From Calocera cornea HHB12733 (Eukaryota > Basidiomycota > Dacrymycetes > Dacrymycetales > Dacrymycetaceae), in assembly GCA_001632435.1 (NCBI GenBank), contig KV424054.1:23330-87329 (forward strand): a stretch of 64,000 nt of DNA. The letters are read 5' to 3'. The position numbers and the translations under genes were made by a program. The notes beneath the pieces were generated by a model. It saw only the letters and a program-made list of their open reading frames with translations, was not told the origin of the DNA and searched no databases. Numbering within the stretch: position 1 is the first letter of the stretch; every line of letters begins with the position of its first letter. Positions 47,101 to 58,001 of this stretch are shown here, in pieces.

Positions 47101-48411
47101 GCCAGCTTGATCACGGGAAGTGCATATACTCACCCTCGCTGCTAGACTATGACGGCGGTACGGGTGTTATGCGTCGGCAAGGAGACCGTTAACCTATCCT
47201 ACAGATCGCGCCATCATCATCTGGGACGAAAAAATCGTAACGCCATTTCGAAACGCCGATATTCGACACGCTTCTCCATCTTCGGCTTTTGAGGAGAGCA
47301 TACAAAACGTGAACGAGAGCGCACACGAGGTCGACAGCAAGATGTCGTTCTTGGCCGCGAAGTCACAGCGGCAGACGCTGCAGAGCTTCCTTCTCGCAGG
47401 AATGAAGAACGACTACGTCATGCAGCGCTGTTTGTCCCTTCCGAGTGCAACTGATACGGCCGAAACTGAGACTGTTACAGATAGTCATCTTCATGATGTT
47501 GCTGTTGCCGCGTATGGACTTCATGATCCGCGATCCATTGACTTGGCTCACAAGTACGTTCTTCTATCATAGTGTATGGACCAGAACAGTAGACTAACGT
47601 GGATTTCAGGTACAATCTTGCTCTCGACTCGCCGAAGTCAGGGTTGAGAATCAAAAAAGAGGTTTTCCGGCAGGATGTCCGGAAGTTTGATCGGGCTCAT
47701 CCTTGGAAGATGGATAAGCTCCTCGGTGACAATCGCTTACCCCTGAAGCGGGAGGCTCCTGGGGCATTCATCTTGTATCAATTAGCCGCGCAGGGAAAGG
47801 AGCTCCAAGGCCGTCTTCTTAAGCGATTTCATGATCTGTGGCTCCCAGTGCAAACTCGTGCACCGTGGAAGGATGCGGCTCTCTCTGAGCCTTGGGAAAA
47901 GTTCCAACAGCGCGCAAGCTGCAGCCCCGATCAGAACATGGTGGCGTCTCGCACTGCAATCGCCGAACATGTCAACAACGTTTTACTAGCCTACGACGTC
48001 GCAAGGCGGAGCATGGGCTCTCACTATCAAGCGCAACAAATGGGGGCGCTGGATAGCTCCTCTCCGAAGAGCGACTACGGTGCTCAACTGTGCGACATCC
48101 GACGACAGTTCTGGGACGGCGCGGACGCTTGCAACGTTGGCGACTGCATATCCTCGCGTGAGCTGCGTGCCGTCTTGGCGTCATGCGCACACGTCATCGC
48201 CGAGAACAAGACGAGCTTTGCCTTCGACGTGGCTTTCTGGGACATCATCCGGCTCAAAGCTGACTCCGTACGGCTCTATGTCCAACCGGGACACGCGGAG
48301 CCTCTAGCCGGCAGGATGGCCCCTGCGCCCACCGTTAGCTCGGTCGCGATGGGGATGTTGACGCTCAACAAGCGACTCCTCGGCACATCCATACCTCGTG
48401 AGCCCCCATGA
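44149..48411 (+). CDS. QDE-1-like RNA-dependent RNA polymerase C (1261 aa)
   Basis: Divergent from RdRP B. Exons: 44149-44221, 44295-45005, 45054-45899, 45948-46694, 46750-46895, 46945-46968, 47021-47096, 47146-47157, 47205-47553, 47610-48411, summing to 1262 codons in frame. The first intron acceptor (44294) is the least certain. Landmarks: acidic N-terminus, Ser/Pro linker, NSNRFVRKLGSRAVLSVSIE, MTDGSGYMSQDIRLHIQ, AAVQVRVAGAKGLLVACP, RGDVLVYRHPGLLPTDAQK, VIIMSTCGRRSP with SGGG, DYDGD (D875, D877, D879), AIIIWDEKIVTPFRNADI, and C-terminal LDSPKSGL with RAHPWKM. It lacks two introns present in A and B (after GDVL and in the segment after the active site) and is more diverged. The catalytic aspartates are intact, so it is likely active. 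Confidence 0.9.
47146..47157 (+). other. 12-nt microexon encoding catalytic DYDG of RdRP C
   Basis: ACTATGACGGCG between acceptor GCTAG and donor GTACGG; same length, phase and position as in A and B. Confidence 0.85.
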
Positions 48412-48990
48412 TGTTCTGCGCGGGCAATACTGATTCTCCCTGCAGAAATCGGCCGCGCACGGACAACATAAGTGCCCGTTACCCCGCGGTCCGCGCGGCT
48501 CCAGTCGCGACTCCGCTTTTCGCTCACTCTCCCTCTTCATACCGGTCTGACGCATTCGTCGTTGACGTGGCGTCGTGCTCCTTTCTGAATCTCCTCACTT
48601 GTATCAGTAGTTTTCACTTCCTCCTCCGACCTTTTCGCTATAATGATACGTTATTTCAAGCCGTAAATGCGGTGACGAATGCGCAATGTCGGCTACTAAT
48701 GACGCCATGAGCGACCGCCAAGTACTCCAGACTGTAGATCGTTTACTCTCCTGGCAGACGTGGTAAACATCCCGCAGCTTCCAGACGGGATATCAAGGCG
48801 CCGTCTCAGCATGCATTACTAGCCACGTCTCGTGGTCAAAGGAGAGGCACGGAGCATCGGTCAGGTTCGTCCGAGGTCCGAGGACTTCGCTCGGAGGCAA
48901 TTGCGACCTCGACCAAGCACCATCCCTGAGGCGTTCACCGCACGTCTATAACAGTGCGTCGCTCAGCACCTTACACTCAACATAGACAAG
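48412..48990. other. intergenic, no recognised gene
   Basis: Carries the RdRP C 3' flank and the SurE upstream region; TCTATAAC at about 48946 may act as a TATA element for SurE. Nothing else was recognised. Confidence 0.5.
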
Positions 48991-50294
48991 ATGGTTCGCG
49001 TTCTCCTCACTGTGAGTAGACAAGCAAAGTCAACGAGAACGATACTGAGAGGTTGTCGCAGAATGACGATGGGCCGCCCAACCCTAGAGAGTCGCCATAC
49101 ATCTTCTCGTTCGCGCGCGCACTGGAGAAGGAGCTAGGTTGGGACGTCAAGGTCGTATTGCCGGCCAGTCAGAAGTCTTGGATAGGTGCGTCCCAGCATC
49201 TTCATCTCTCAAAATAGTATCTGACCGTGTTGCCAGGAAAGGCGTACGTCATCAAGGATGTAATAAAAGGGAAGTACTACTACCCTCGAGAGCCTGGTAC
49301 GTCTGTCCGATCGAGCGATGCAACTTTCCGGCTGACAGTGATCACAGACGGCATGGGCGAGCACTCAGATGCCTCCCGGCCTCTGAAAGACGGAGAGGTA
49401 GCAGAGTGGATTCTGCTAGAAGCAGTGCGTCTTCATCGGCCGATTGTGCAGGTCATCACTGACACACTGCAGACACCCGCTACTTGTGCCAATATCGCGT
49501 TGCATAACCTGTACCCTGGCGAGATAGACCTCGTAATATCAGGACCGAACTTTGGGAGAAATTCATCAGGTGCGCCGCTCCTCCCATCGTTGAGCGAAAT
49601 GTATGCTGATCCTTCCGATGCAGCATGCTTCATGCTCTCATCCGGTACCATCGGTGCGACCTTGTCCTCTTCCCTCTCGCACATCCGCTCCATCGCCCTC
49701 TCCTACGCCACCTTCCACCATCCCACGCCTGCCGAATACACCCCACCCGCCAACACCCTCTCCTGCCGCATCATCAACTCGCTATACTCGAACTGGGGCG
49801 CCGATGGCCATGGTCTACGGAACGGCGAGGTCGACCTGTACAGCGTGAACCTTCCGATGATCCAAGCTCTGCTGGCGGACGGCGGTGTAGAGGCGGTATG
49901 GACGACGGCATGGAGGAACGGGTACGGACGGTTGTTCACGCCGAGTGCGAAGAAGCCCACTGTGAAGGCAGCCGGGCCGGATGCTCCGCCATCATCAGCG
50001 AGCTCATCTGGGACATCAACGCCCTCAGGCAACCAGCCCTCGTACGCACTCCCGAAGCACCACACCGATCCGGAGACGGCGGCCCATCCATTGACGTTCC
50101 ACTTTGCCCCCGATATGGAGCCGCTCGTTAGGCCAGACGTCACCCTGCTGCCGGAGGGCACGGACACTTGGGCCTTGCACCATGGTTTCGCGAGCGTTAC
50201 ACCACTTCGAGCGGCGTTTGCCGAGCCTGGAGCGGAGAGCTTGGCGCTGGCAGGGGAAGCTGAGGGGAAACCTGGGGCGAAAGTGCGGCTATAG
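48991..50294 (+). CDS. SurE-type survival protein / acid phosphatase (349 aa)
   Basis: SurE enzymes are metal-dependent 5'/3'-nucleotidases and phosphatases. Six exons: 48991-49011, 49062-49185, 49237-49296, 49348-49424, 49473-49569, 49624-50294 (350 codons, phases consistent). The signature is split by the first intron: MVRVLLT then NDDGPP, with the metal-binding aspartates at residues 9-10. Then VVLPASQKSWIG, GEHSDASRPLKDGEVAEWIL, TPATCANIALHNLY, DLVISGPNFGRNSS (SurE GPNxGRN) and SSGTIGATLSSSLSHIRSIALSY. The C-terminus has a Ser/Pro/Thr-rich insert then HPLTFHFAPDMEPLVRPD and GFASVTPLRAAF. No signal peptide was seen. A decayed 3' half of a second copy lies at 53690-54240. Confidence 0.9.
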
Positions 50295-50657
50295 TGCTCG
50301 CCGCACTTCTGGTCTGCATGGCGGCTGTTTGTCCATTCGCCTCTAGATCCGCCGTAGCCGCACCCACTGATAATATAGCCTCTTTTGTGTCACCATCGGT
50401 CCGACTCTGGCGTTGTCGGAGATCGTTATCGGGTGTTCCGGTATCTGTCCTGAGGCAACAGGTTGGCTGTATCGATCCTGGACCTATGAACATCGTTGCA
50501 AGGCCCATCATGTCAGTGACCTCAATCGTGTAGACGTCAAGCGTACCCAAGATTTAAGACCTCTCGCATATATAAAGGCTGGACTTCTGGCGCTCCCGAT
50601 GATCCAGATTATCTCAACCTCGCCGCTCTCTATATCACTCTATACCGATTCGCAACA
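50295..50657. promoter_or_regulatory. intergenic with TATA box
   Basis: ATATATAAAGG at about 50568-50578 lies about 85 nt before the ATG of the next gene. No other feature was recognised. Confidence 0.55.
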
Positions 50658-51400
50658 ATGTCGAATGTACAGACATCCAAGTTAAGCGAAGCGCCCCTGG
50701 ATGCCTCTACGTCAGCGGGTGAGTCAAACACTTGGACGAAGTGAAGAGATTTACTTACGGGTAACTTACTAGAATCGAAACAGGAGTTTCCCTTTGCTGA
50801 ACAACTCATGGAAGCATTCCAATCATACAACACACACAACCCTGCTTATCCGTCTATCTCAGGACATCATCACCGAGCGGTAAGGCCTTCTGCGGTACCC
50901 AATCAATGACCCTAATACACGCGGACAGGCTCAATGGGCTGTGGAAGCCTTCTCTACAGCGCCAGTGGACGGAATATCAGCTCGCTCTGGACGCGTTGGT
51001 TGCGGAACGCGATGATGTCGCCGATATCGGAATGGACATCGTCAGGCGCCACGGGAATCTCGACATTGAGCCGTCCATCGAAGGAAAGAGCGACACTATT
51101 CAAAGGCGTGATGCCGTCAAAGCGCTTTGCGATGACACAGAAGCGTGCATGAGTGCTTTCCGTAAGTGCGGCAAAGCGCTAAAAGTCTTTTACGACACTG
51201 TGGAGCAGCACCAAGAGGAGCAAGGAGAGTCCCTCGTTCGACGTTTCAATTGGACGCTGTACAACACGCTGGACTGGATTACGACCGAAGGATTGCTTCC
51301 CAGCGCGGTTCCGACCTCTCTAGCTTGGACAGGGTTTGTTTGGGACCTCGCAACTGTTGTCGGCGTTGTCGTTGTCGTCTACCAGTTGTTCATGATGTGA
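50658..51400 (+). CDS. small helical protein with C-terminal membrane anchor, family member 1 (202 aa)
   Basis: No known family was recognised. Three exons: 50658-50718, 50773-50879, 50960-51400 (203 codons in frame; the last acceptor is TCTCTACAG). The protein starts MSNVQTSKLSEAP and continues QEFPFAEQLMEAFQSYN. It then has RQWTEYQLALDALVAERDD and a long helical, charged middle. It ends in a hydrophobic stretch WDLATVVGVVVVVYQLFMM, so it is probably tail-anchored. It aligns with the 202-aa product of 57345-58001 at QW..(Y/L)Q..L and in length, and with 54559-55197 and 52237-52795. A TATA box lies about 85 nt upstream. The role is unknown. Confidence 0.65.
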
Positions 51401-52236
51401 GTACATGCATTGGGTAGATGCTCGTAGATACGTATCCCCGTTTGAATGCAAGATGTCCCTGCATCTGTATGTGTGCCGGAGAGCAGTCGATTGACCCCCA
51501 TACATCCAATTGCGACCGTCTGCATGTGTGACGTCCGACCCGCGGACCCGCGACTCCGACTCGAGAGGAGTTGAACGTGCACTTGATTGCACAGTATGAT
51601 GCGATGCAGCCCCACGCAGCAGCTCATGAGATATCTCCACTTCGATGAAGCTGCGGTGCTCTCGCCTGACGGACCGGGCGGCTTCAAGTTGAGACTGACT
51701 CGTAACAATATCGCCGACTGTCGGAAGGCCCTCGACGATTAGTGCGGGCGCCTTACTGCACTGTGGCCCCCGAAATTATATGTATCTACCCATACCGCCC
51801 GGCTGTGCGATGGGCCGCAACAAACTTCACCATTGTTTCAGTGTCTGTATTACTTGCATTGGTCTCTGTGATGATGTTTTACTATCGCAAGGACTTGTAC
51901 ATCGGATATCCTTCTCTTCGTGGGTAGCCTCACTGCACATGCCGCTTCACTCTACGTGCACAAAATGTCCTCGGCGCTATCTCAAATATATTCATGAATT
52001 CGTACCAGCCGAAGGCATATGGTTCGTTGTGTGCGGCGCTATGTACTTGCGGGTGACACGAGGCCAAAGCAGTGCTCTGTACAATCCCTACACCAGACCC
52101 GCGGCCGCCAGGACATATACGTATGCTTGGCTCTCCAGAGGGATTTGGCTCTGCAGAAACATACATAAGCGCGCGTCAACAGACATTGCAAATTCAACAC
52201 CTTCCCTTTACACAGAAACCTCAGTTTACTTACAAA
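51401..52236. other. intergenic, no confirmed gene
   Basis: A 48-codon frame at 51596-51742 (ending RNNIADCRKALDD) and a 61-codon frame at 51742-51927 with one hydrophobic stretch are open, but no gene structure could be supported. Confidence 0.4.
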
Positions 52237-52795
52237 ATGGTGTCTGTTGTATTCGATCGCGCCCGAGACAGCCAGGAGCTGCAAGACGAATGGCATAAGT
52301 ACGCCAAGGGCAAGTCGTCAGTTTCTGTCGATGATCCTGGTATTGATGGTACAGACAGAGCTGGCCGGTTGCCTGAGAACTGCCAAGCTATTGAGACAGC
52401 ATCAGGTGATCGATGCTGAGCAGCGTCGCACGATGCAGGAGAGGATCGATGCTGCTCTCAACGCCTTCCAGCGGTACGATCAGCTGGAGGAGGAGGATGA
52501 CACGACTCACTCCCAGCTACGCGAGGCGCTGAACCAATTTGGCTCTGCACTCAGATCGCTTCGAGAGGAGGCGAAGAAAGGTGAGAGAGCGATGGATCGT
52601 ATTGTCGGACAGATGAAGCGTGCCCTCGCCAAGAGTCCTGACAACGACAAGTCGCCTACCCACCGCGAGGGTGCCAAGGGCCGCTGCGGACATCGTCCAC
52701 AGCCCAAGCCACCAGTCAAAGAGGCCAACCCTGCACCGTGCGCGCAGATCAATATCAGTATCATTGGCACAGGCTCGATGTCGTTGATGAATTAG
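52237..52795 (+). CDS. small coiled-coil protein, family member 2 (169 aa)
   Basis: Start MVSVVFDRARDSQELQDEWH. The second part is ELAGCLRTAKLLRQHQVIDA, EQRRTMQERIDAALNAF, then a charged helix and a basic Pro-rich tail ending INISIIGTGSMSLMN. The two parts are in different frames and join if a 49-nt intron with a GC donor (52310-52358, GCAAGT...ACAG) is removed, giving 170 codons. Otherwise the gene has a frameshift. It has the helical middle of the neighbours at 50658, 54559 and 57345 but no membrane tail. Function unknown. Confidence 0.5.
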
Positions 52796-53689
52796 CCCAG
52801 TCGGTCCATATGGCACAAGGTTTGCTGGTGCGCATGTAGTTACACTCGTACGGGAGCGAGTCCCATGTTGCCTCCATCAGTTCTTGAATCCATCATTTCT
52901 CGACGAGCCATTGTTGTATAGTGTGTGCAGCGGTCAAATGGCGCGTCCACGCATGCAAAGTGAGACTAGCGGAGTTCGTGAAGAGGATAACTACTAGTCG
53001 TTCAGAAGGAAGGCCAGCGAGAACGCGACCCGCCTCGTTCAGCCACATCGCGACGCGTGGACGCGTCCTGCACCGTCGCCGGACCCGCGACTCCGTAACC
53101 AGTCGGACACGGACAATCTCCCGTCTGCGCGTTTCACGCTGCTTAGAACGACGATGGCAATCTCCGCTCGTACATTCTAGTGTCTTCGCTTCCCGTCCTG
53201 CCCAATCTGTAGTCTCAAGCGCTCAGAAGAACCGCCCTCGCATCGACTGAGGTGCCCCAGCTCCCGAGGACGCTCTCGCTTACCTCCCGCCATGCCGTCA
53301 CCCTAACGATGCAGTCAGCGACCGGATTGCCGCTTCGGTCGTCTCGACATTGCCCATACTACAGAAGCTCTTGAGACTGCAGCAGCGGACGAAACGCTGG
53401 CATCAAGAAGTGGCGCGTCGGATGAAGCGAGAAAACCTGGCCTAATGCCCTGGACGGCATACTGTCTGTGTAGCCCATTTGAAGGACAAGAGGTGGCAGA
53501 GAATAGATTCTCCCGCGATCCGTGCGTGCGTCCTAACTTGCAATGGAATCAATAACTAATGCAGATAGCAGATCTCAGAAATCGGACCTAATGTCGCCCT
53601 GCGTTGAGCGTGTATGCGGCGAGAAGCGGCATTGACATTGTCACATTTGGAGAACTCTGCAGGGACTGCAACTGGTGCGTCTCTCTCTG
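52796..53689. other. intergenic, no recognised gene
   Basis: An open frame of 109 codons at 52921-53250 is Arg/Ser-rich and looks non-biological. Nothing else was recognised. Confidence 0.5.
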
Positions 53690-54240
53690 AACCATAGAGT
53701 GGGTGCATATATTAATGGCAAATGTGCAGGGTGCCGTACGCTATCGTTTGGAATGCTCCGTACACTGGTACATACCTCATCACGCTCGCCGAAAGCGGGA
53801 CCTGCCACATCATCCGCTCGCTCTACTCAGGCTGTTCCTGTCGGTCAGACACCGCGGTGGACTGCTGGGGATGACGAAGACCAAATGGAATGGCGACGAT
53901 CCACTGTTCTCATCGACCATGAAGTAAGTGAGAGTTGCAATTACTGTGTTGTATGCGCCAACGCATCGGAAAGCCCGTAATGAACATCGATATCGACTAG
54001 TGAACGTCATGGCATACGATCCCAAGCGAGCACGGCACCCAGGAGATTAGCCGCACATTCGTTGGCATCCGTCTTGGCGCGAGTTTGTAGCCGCCGCTCG
54101 TCCGGCCAGATGTGCCCGGCCAGATGTCAAGTTACCATGCGTACCCAGTGTACCAAGTCTTGGGCCTTGCACCATTGCATCCCAGGCGCGACGCCACTTC
54201 GAGCGGTGTTTGCGGAGAACATCCCCAGTAACCGCGCAAA
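53690..54240 (+). pseudogene. decayed 3' half of a second SurE gene
   Basis: Blocks match the intact SurE gene in order. 53735-53830 matches 49890-50020 (EAVWTTAWRNGYGRLF to PPSSASSS), 54010-54115 matches 50040-50140 (YALPKHHTDPETAAHP to RPD), and 54140-54235 (TCTTGGGCCTTGCACCATTG, ACGCCACTTCGAGCGGTGTT) matches 50168-50225. About 120 nt near 53880-54000 are extra. Frames are broken and the NDDG and GPNFGRN parts are absent. Confidence 0.7.
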
Positions 54241-54558
54241 TTGGTAATGCAGCCTCTAATCTCGTTATTCTATTCCATTTGGTACTTAAGTTTGACCACT
54301 TTAGGCCTAAGTTGCCAAAGCCACCCGGGTGCTTTGACACTTCTCACTATGCGCACGGGCCGTTCCGTCGCCATGCTCGCAACCGTTAGCTGTATTACCG
54401 TGCTCTTTGATGGCCAGATCCTGCGCTGTGCCATGAGCTATCTTGGTCGTGCAAGCTTCACCGAGTATGAATACCGGGGTGGGTTTCGATTGGACTTCAA
54501 GCGCACCAGTAACCCTGCATTTAACCATTACCGAGGCTCAATATGTCATCCGTACAGG

Positions 54559-55197
54559 ATGCATTCATCCGTACAGGATGTTCCGCGAGAGTCGGAGAGG
54601 AGGGATGTATTGTCTCCCGAGGGTATGTCCGCACGTGATGACTTGAGCGAGAAAGCAGTTGACATTGATTGCTTAGAGCTAGCAAAGGAAATCAAGTGGG
54701 CCAACGCTGTATACCATCACTTTCAGGAACAGGACCACGCGTTCAAAGCTGTGCTTCTCCGTGCGGAGAACGATCGCATAAATCACATGTATTGTACTCC
54801 TGCACAGGACTGCCACAATGCTGATGGTGTGGACAGACTCGAGAGCAAGTTGAACAAAGACAATCGGACCCAGTGGGAGGGATATTAACAGCAATTGGTA
54901 ACGATGGATGAAGAACGTCGTCATGCAACGACGACCGCCCTTACCATCCTCAAGCTCGTTCGTACTTTTTTGGAAACCGCGAAACCTGAAGAGCAGATTC
55001 CGGAACAGTACTGGCCGTCCGTGAACGCCATCCACGTCTGTGGCCACAGGGCGATTGACCGCATACATAATTATCACCGTCTGGCACGCATCATAGAGCA
55101 AAAACGGTTTCCGGTGAGCTGGCCTCTCTTGCGCCTGCTTGAGGGGGTGTACAACTTGTACAAGAGGGTTGAAGAGTGGAGTGAACCGTCTCTATAG
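54559..55197 (+). pseudogene. small helical protein family member 3, interrupted by TAA
   Basis: From ATG 54559 (MHSSVQDVPRESERRDV) the frame is open to TAA at 54886-54888 and then continues in the same frame to 55197 (213 codons in total). Around the stop the sequence reads QWEGY-stop-QQLVTMDEE, which lines up with QWEGLQKRLREAE in member 4 (57345-58001), and total length is close to the 202 aa of members 1 and 4. The end WPLLRLLEGVYNLYKRV replaces the membrane tail. Either one nonsense mutation broke the gene or a small unrecognised intron removes the stop. It follows the SurE relic, as member 1 follows intact SurE. Confidence 0.55.
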
Positions 55198-55812
55198 TTA
55201 ATTTCTCCTTGTCATTACCCTGTTCCCTCCTGTAGTTTGCCACCGCCGCGAGCGACCCGCGTGGAATGACGATATGGTGCTACACACGAGACTCGGAACC
55301 ACAACTCCACCTGCGGCTGACGCGACCCTGCACTTAAGGCAGGACCCACGTCGAGTCCCCTCCGCAAGTCCCCGTGTTGCCCTCTACTCTTATAAATTAT
55401 CTGCGTGTCAGCGGTCGAAAGCAAAGCATACGGTTGCGGATTTGTTAATGAACTCGAGGTTGTAAGCGCGACGCTTCGGAGACGTCCGCTTGACGTTGAA
55501 TTCTGCAAGTCCCACACAATGCAGCATGTGGGCCGGCTAAACATTTGACCGAAACGTGCTCCTTATCTGATGCTTCACACGGTGTGCATCTGGGCTCCCA
55601 TAGATCACACGGAGCTCTGAGCTAGGATGCACCAAGCTCGGGGGTTCCGTCGCTATCGTCATTGCGCTCAACGTTACTGTCAAGGGATTACGAAACGGAC
55701 CAGGCGGCCTCGGGATCGCCGATCTCGCTAAGCTATAAGTGCATCGTGTTATAATGGCTTTCTCCCGGTGCCATTTTCTTGCCATTATCCCCCACAAACA
55801 GCTACAGCTACA
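55198..55812. other. intergenic, no recognised gene
   Basis: Upstream region of the methyltransferase gene. No coding sequence or clear element was recognised. Confidence 0.5.
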
Positions 55813-56821
55813 ATGTCCACGAGCGTGTCGAAGTACACATTGATTACGGACGAGCCTGAAGGGCAGAGGTGCGTCCGATCCTGGCTCTCGGCGTTCGACA
55901 TATGCCCCGTCACCCAGTACGATCTCACTCGATCCCAACAGACTGAACAGGCAGCATGCAGCGCTGAAGAAGTTATTTGATGATCAACTGTTGCCTGACG
56001 GGTTGGAGCTGAAGGGCGGGGACTGGGTACTCGACTCTGGAACTGGGACTGGTACGCTTTTTGCACCGTGGCACAAGCCCAATGATCGGGCTGAATGATA
56101 TCGATCAGGCGTCTGGGCAATCGACCTCGCCTCCGCCTTGCCGCCCACAGTGCAGATCGACTGCATCGACCTCACGACGCGCCTCTTTCCCCGGGGGAAT
56201 GAAGTTCCGGCGAACTTGCACTTCTCGACCGGCAACGCGCTTGCCCTCCCGGAAGAGGCACAGAGCAAGTACACGCTCATTCACCAGCGCTTTCTCTCCG
56301 GTGCATTCGGTAACTCGGACTGGCACACCTGTCTCGGCCAGCTCTGGACTGCCCTGCGTCCGGGTGGGTGGCTGAAGCTGGAAGAGCTCTACGGACGCAT
56401 CACGCCCTCCCTCCCGCGCTCGACAGAGCTGATGCGCATCTCCCTGGAGCTGGAGACGAAGCGCGGGATCGACTTTGCCGCTGTCGAGAAGCTTCCTGAG
56501 TGGATCGGACAGGCAGGGTTCGAGGATGTGCGAGTCGATTCGAGGAAATGGATACTCGGCCCGGGCGAGGAACGCGCAGGGGAGAGGGCGATTTTCCTCG
56601 GCGCGTGGAGGGCGATCCGGGCTGGGGTGACTGCTGCTGGTATGTGCTCTGCATTTCTGTATTACTGCCACGACTCTCTTCTCATTCCTCTTATGATAGG
56701 GTACGATATGGGCATGCCGGACCAGGCATGGGAGACGTTCGTTCAGGAGTTGGAGGCGGAGCTTGATGCGAACGAGGCCGGGTTGGTCATATACAGTTTT
56801 GAGGCGCGCAAGCCCCTGTAG
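55813..56821 (+). CDS. SAM-dependent methyltransferase, LaeA/UMTA-like (280 aa)
   Basis: Class I methyltransferase using S-adenosylmethionine. Four exons: 55813-55868, 55918-56051, 56109-56639, 56700-56821 (281 codons). Motif I is WVLDSGTGTGVWAIDLA (glycine-rich loop at residues 57-64, split by the second intron). Further signatures are IDCIDLTTRLFPRGNEVPAN (motif II region), FSTGNALALPEEAQSKYTLI, HQRFLSGAFGNSDW and LRPGGWLKLEEL (post II/III). These are typical of the fungal LaeA-like / trans-aconitate methyltransferase-type family. The start MSTSVSKYTLITDEPEGQ is the first ATG in phase. The target is unknown; relatives range from regulators of secondary metabolism to small-molecule enzymes. 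Confidence 0.85.
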
Positions 56822-57344
56822 CGTGTATGGATCCAAGCGGCAGAGGGATCGTGCTATCCCACCATGGTTTTGATCGATATCAAGCACTCAAGACGATGTG
56901 CATGCAGGTATGTTGAGATCACGGGGAATGAGGCCTCGAGCGACACGTGGCTGTTGTATCGCATCCCACCGCTACTTGTACCTTGCACCATCGTTTCGTA
57001 AGAACGACACCGGCCTGAGCAGCGTTGTCAGGCCCCAATGGGAGTAATCTGGCCTTTAGTCACCGGGGAGGGGTGCATACCGGTGCGGGCCTACTGCTCT
57101 GAGGGAGCGGGAAGCTTGCGGCGCGCGTAAGCTGGCGTCACATCAAGCATGCAAGGGCCGCTTTTCTCCCGTTCAATCACCGATGGTCCATGGTCCGATT
57201 TGGTCCTGTTACTCAGATGAACCATGGCTCTTGTCGTCCAGCTTCATGGTATATAAGTGTCCAAGATGAGGGCCAGGGAGGATCAAATCTCCCTGCGCGC
57301 CTCTCGAGTCGCTCTCCCTCAGAACCGCAGTCTCGATATTGAAC
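56822..57344. promoter_or_regulatory. intergenic with TATA box
   Basis: TATATAAG at 57250-57257 lies about 90 nt before the ATG of the next gene. Nothing else was recognised. Confidence 0.55.
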
Positions 57345-58001
57345 ATGCCGACTGAAGGAAATGTCACTTCGCGCAAGCCAGCGTCTGCAGCGAGGAAATC
57401 CACTCTCGACAGTAAGTCATCGCGGCATCTTGAAGTAGGTTCAGCGGGTCAAGCCGCCTCAGGTTTAGAGTCCTTTCCAGGTTTAGACTGGGAGATCGCG
57501 CGGGCCAAAGACGACCGCGAAATGTTGCACGAACTGCTTCAGGTGGACACTGAGGCTATTGTCCTCCTGAGGCGTAACATCGCGCATCAGTAAGTCTCGT
57601 ATCGCTTGTTACAGGCGAATGCTAAGGGCATGGCCAGACTGGGACAGAAGCTCAGTCCAGAGAGACAATCACAATGGGAGGGCTTGCAAAAGCGGCTGAG
57701 GGAAGCGGAAGCGGCGATGCGCAAGGAAGAAAAGCAAGCCATTGCTACGCTCGCGGCTATTGACGCCTGTCTGGAAAACTCCAGCCCGAGGCTGCAGGCG
57801 TCCTCGGACTGGCGTGCGCTCCGCACAGCGTACGACGAGACGTGGGAACGGCTGATCGCGTGTGGGCCGGAGCTGGTCACGCTGGTGCACGATGTGGAAC
57901 TGGCACGTCATACCGTGACGTGGCCGTTCTGGTATGTGTACTATTCGGCCATCACAGGGATCACACGGATCGTAGCTACATGCGTGTACAGGTGTATGTG
58001 A
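57345..58001 (+). CDS. small helical protein family member 4 (202 aa)
   Basis: Two exons, 57345-57589 and 57638-58001; the 48-nt intron has GTAAGT, GCTAAG as branch site and GGCCAG. The total is 203 codons, the same length as member 1. The protein starts MPTEGNVTSRKPASAARKS. A helix LDWEIARAKDDREMLHELLQ precedes the family core LSPERQSQWEGLQKRLREAE, then a charged coiled coil, and a hydrophobic C-terminus WPFWYVYYSAITGITRIVAT with CVYRCM. It is probably membrane-anchored at the C-terminus. No known family was recognised. Confidence 0.65.

Noticed and set aside
32228..48411. Integrated RNA virus polymerases
   Set aside because: The DxDGD active site, long Ser/Pro N-termini and many introns fit cellular QDE-1-type RdRPs, not viral polymerases with a GDD motif.
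52921..53250. 109-codon Arg/Ser-rich plus-strand frame
   Set aside because: No motif, biased composition, and it lies between family genes and the SurE relic without splice support.
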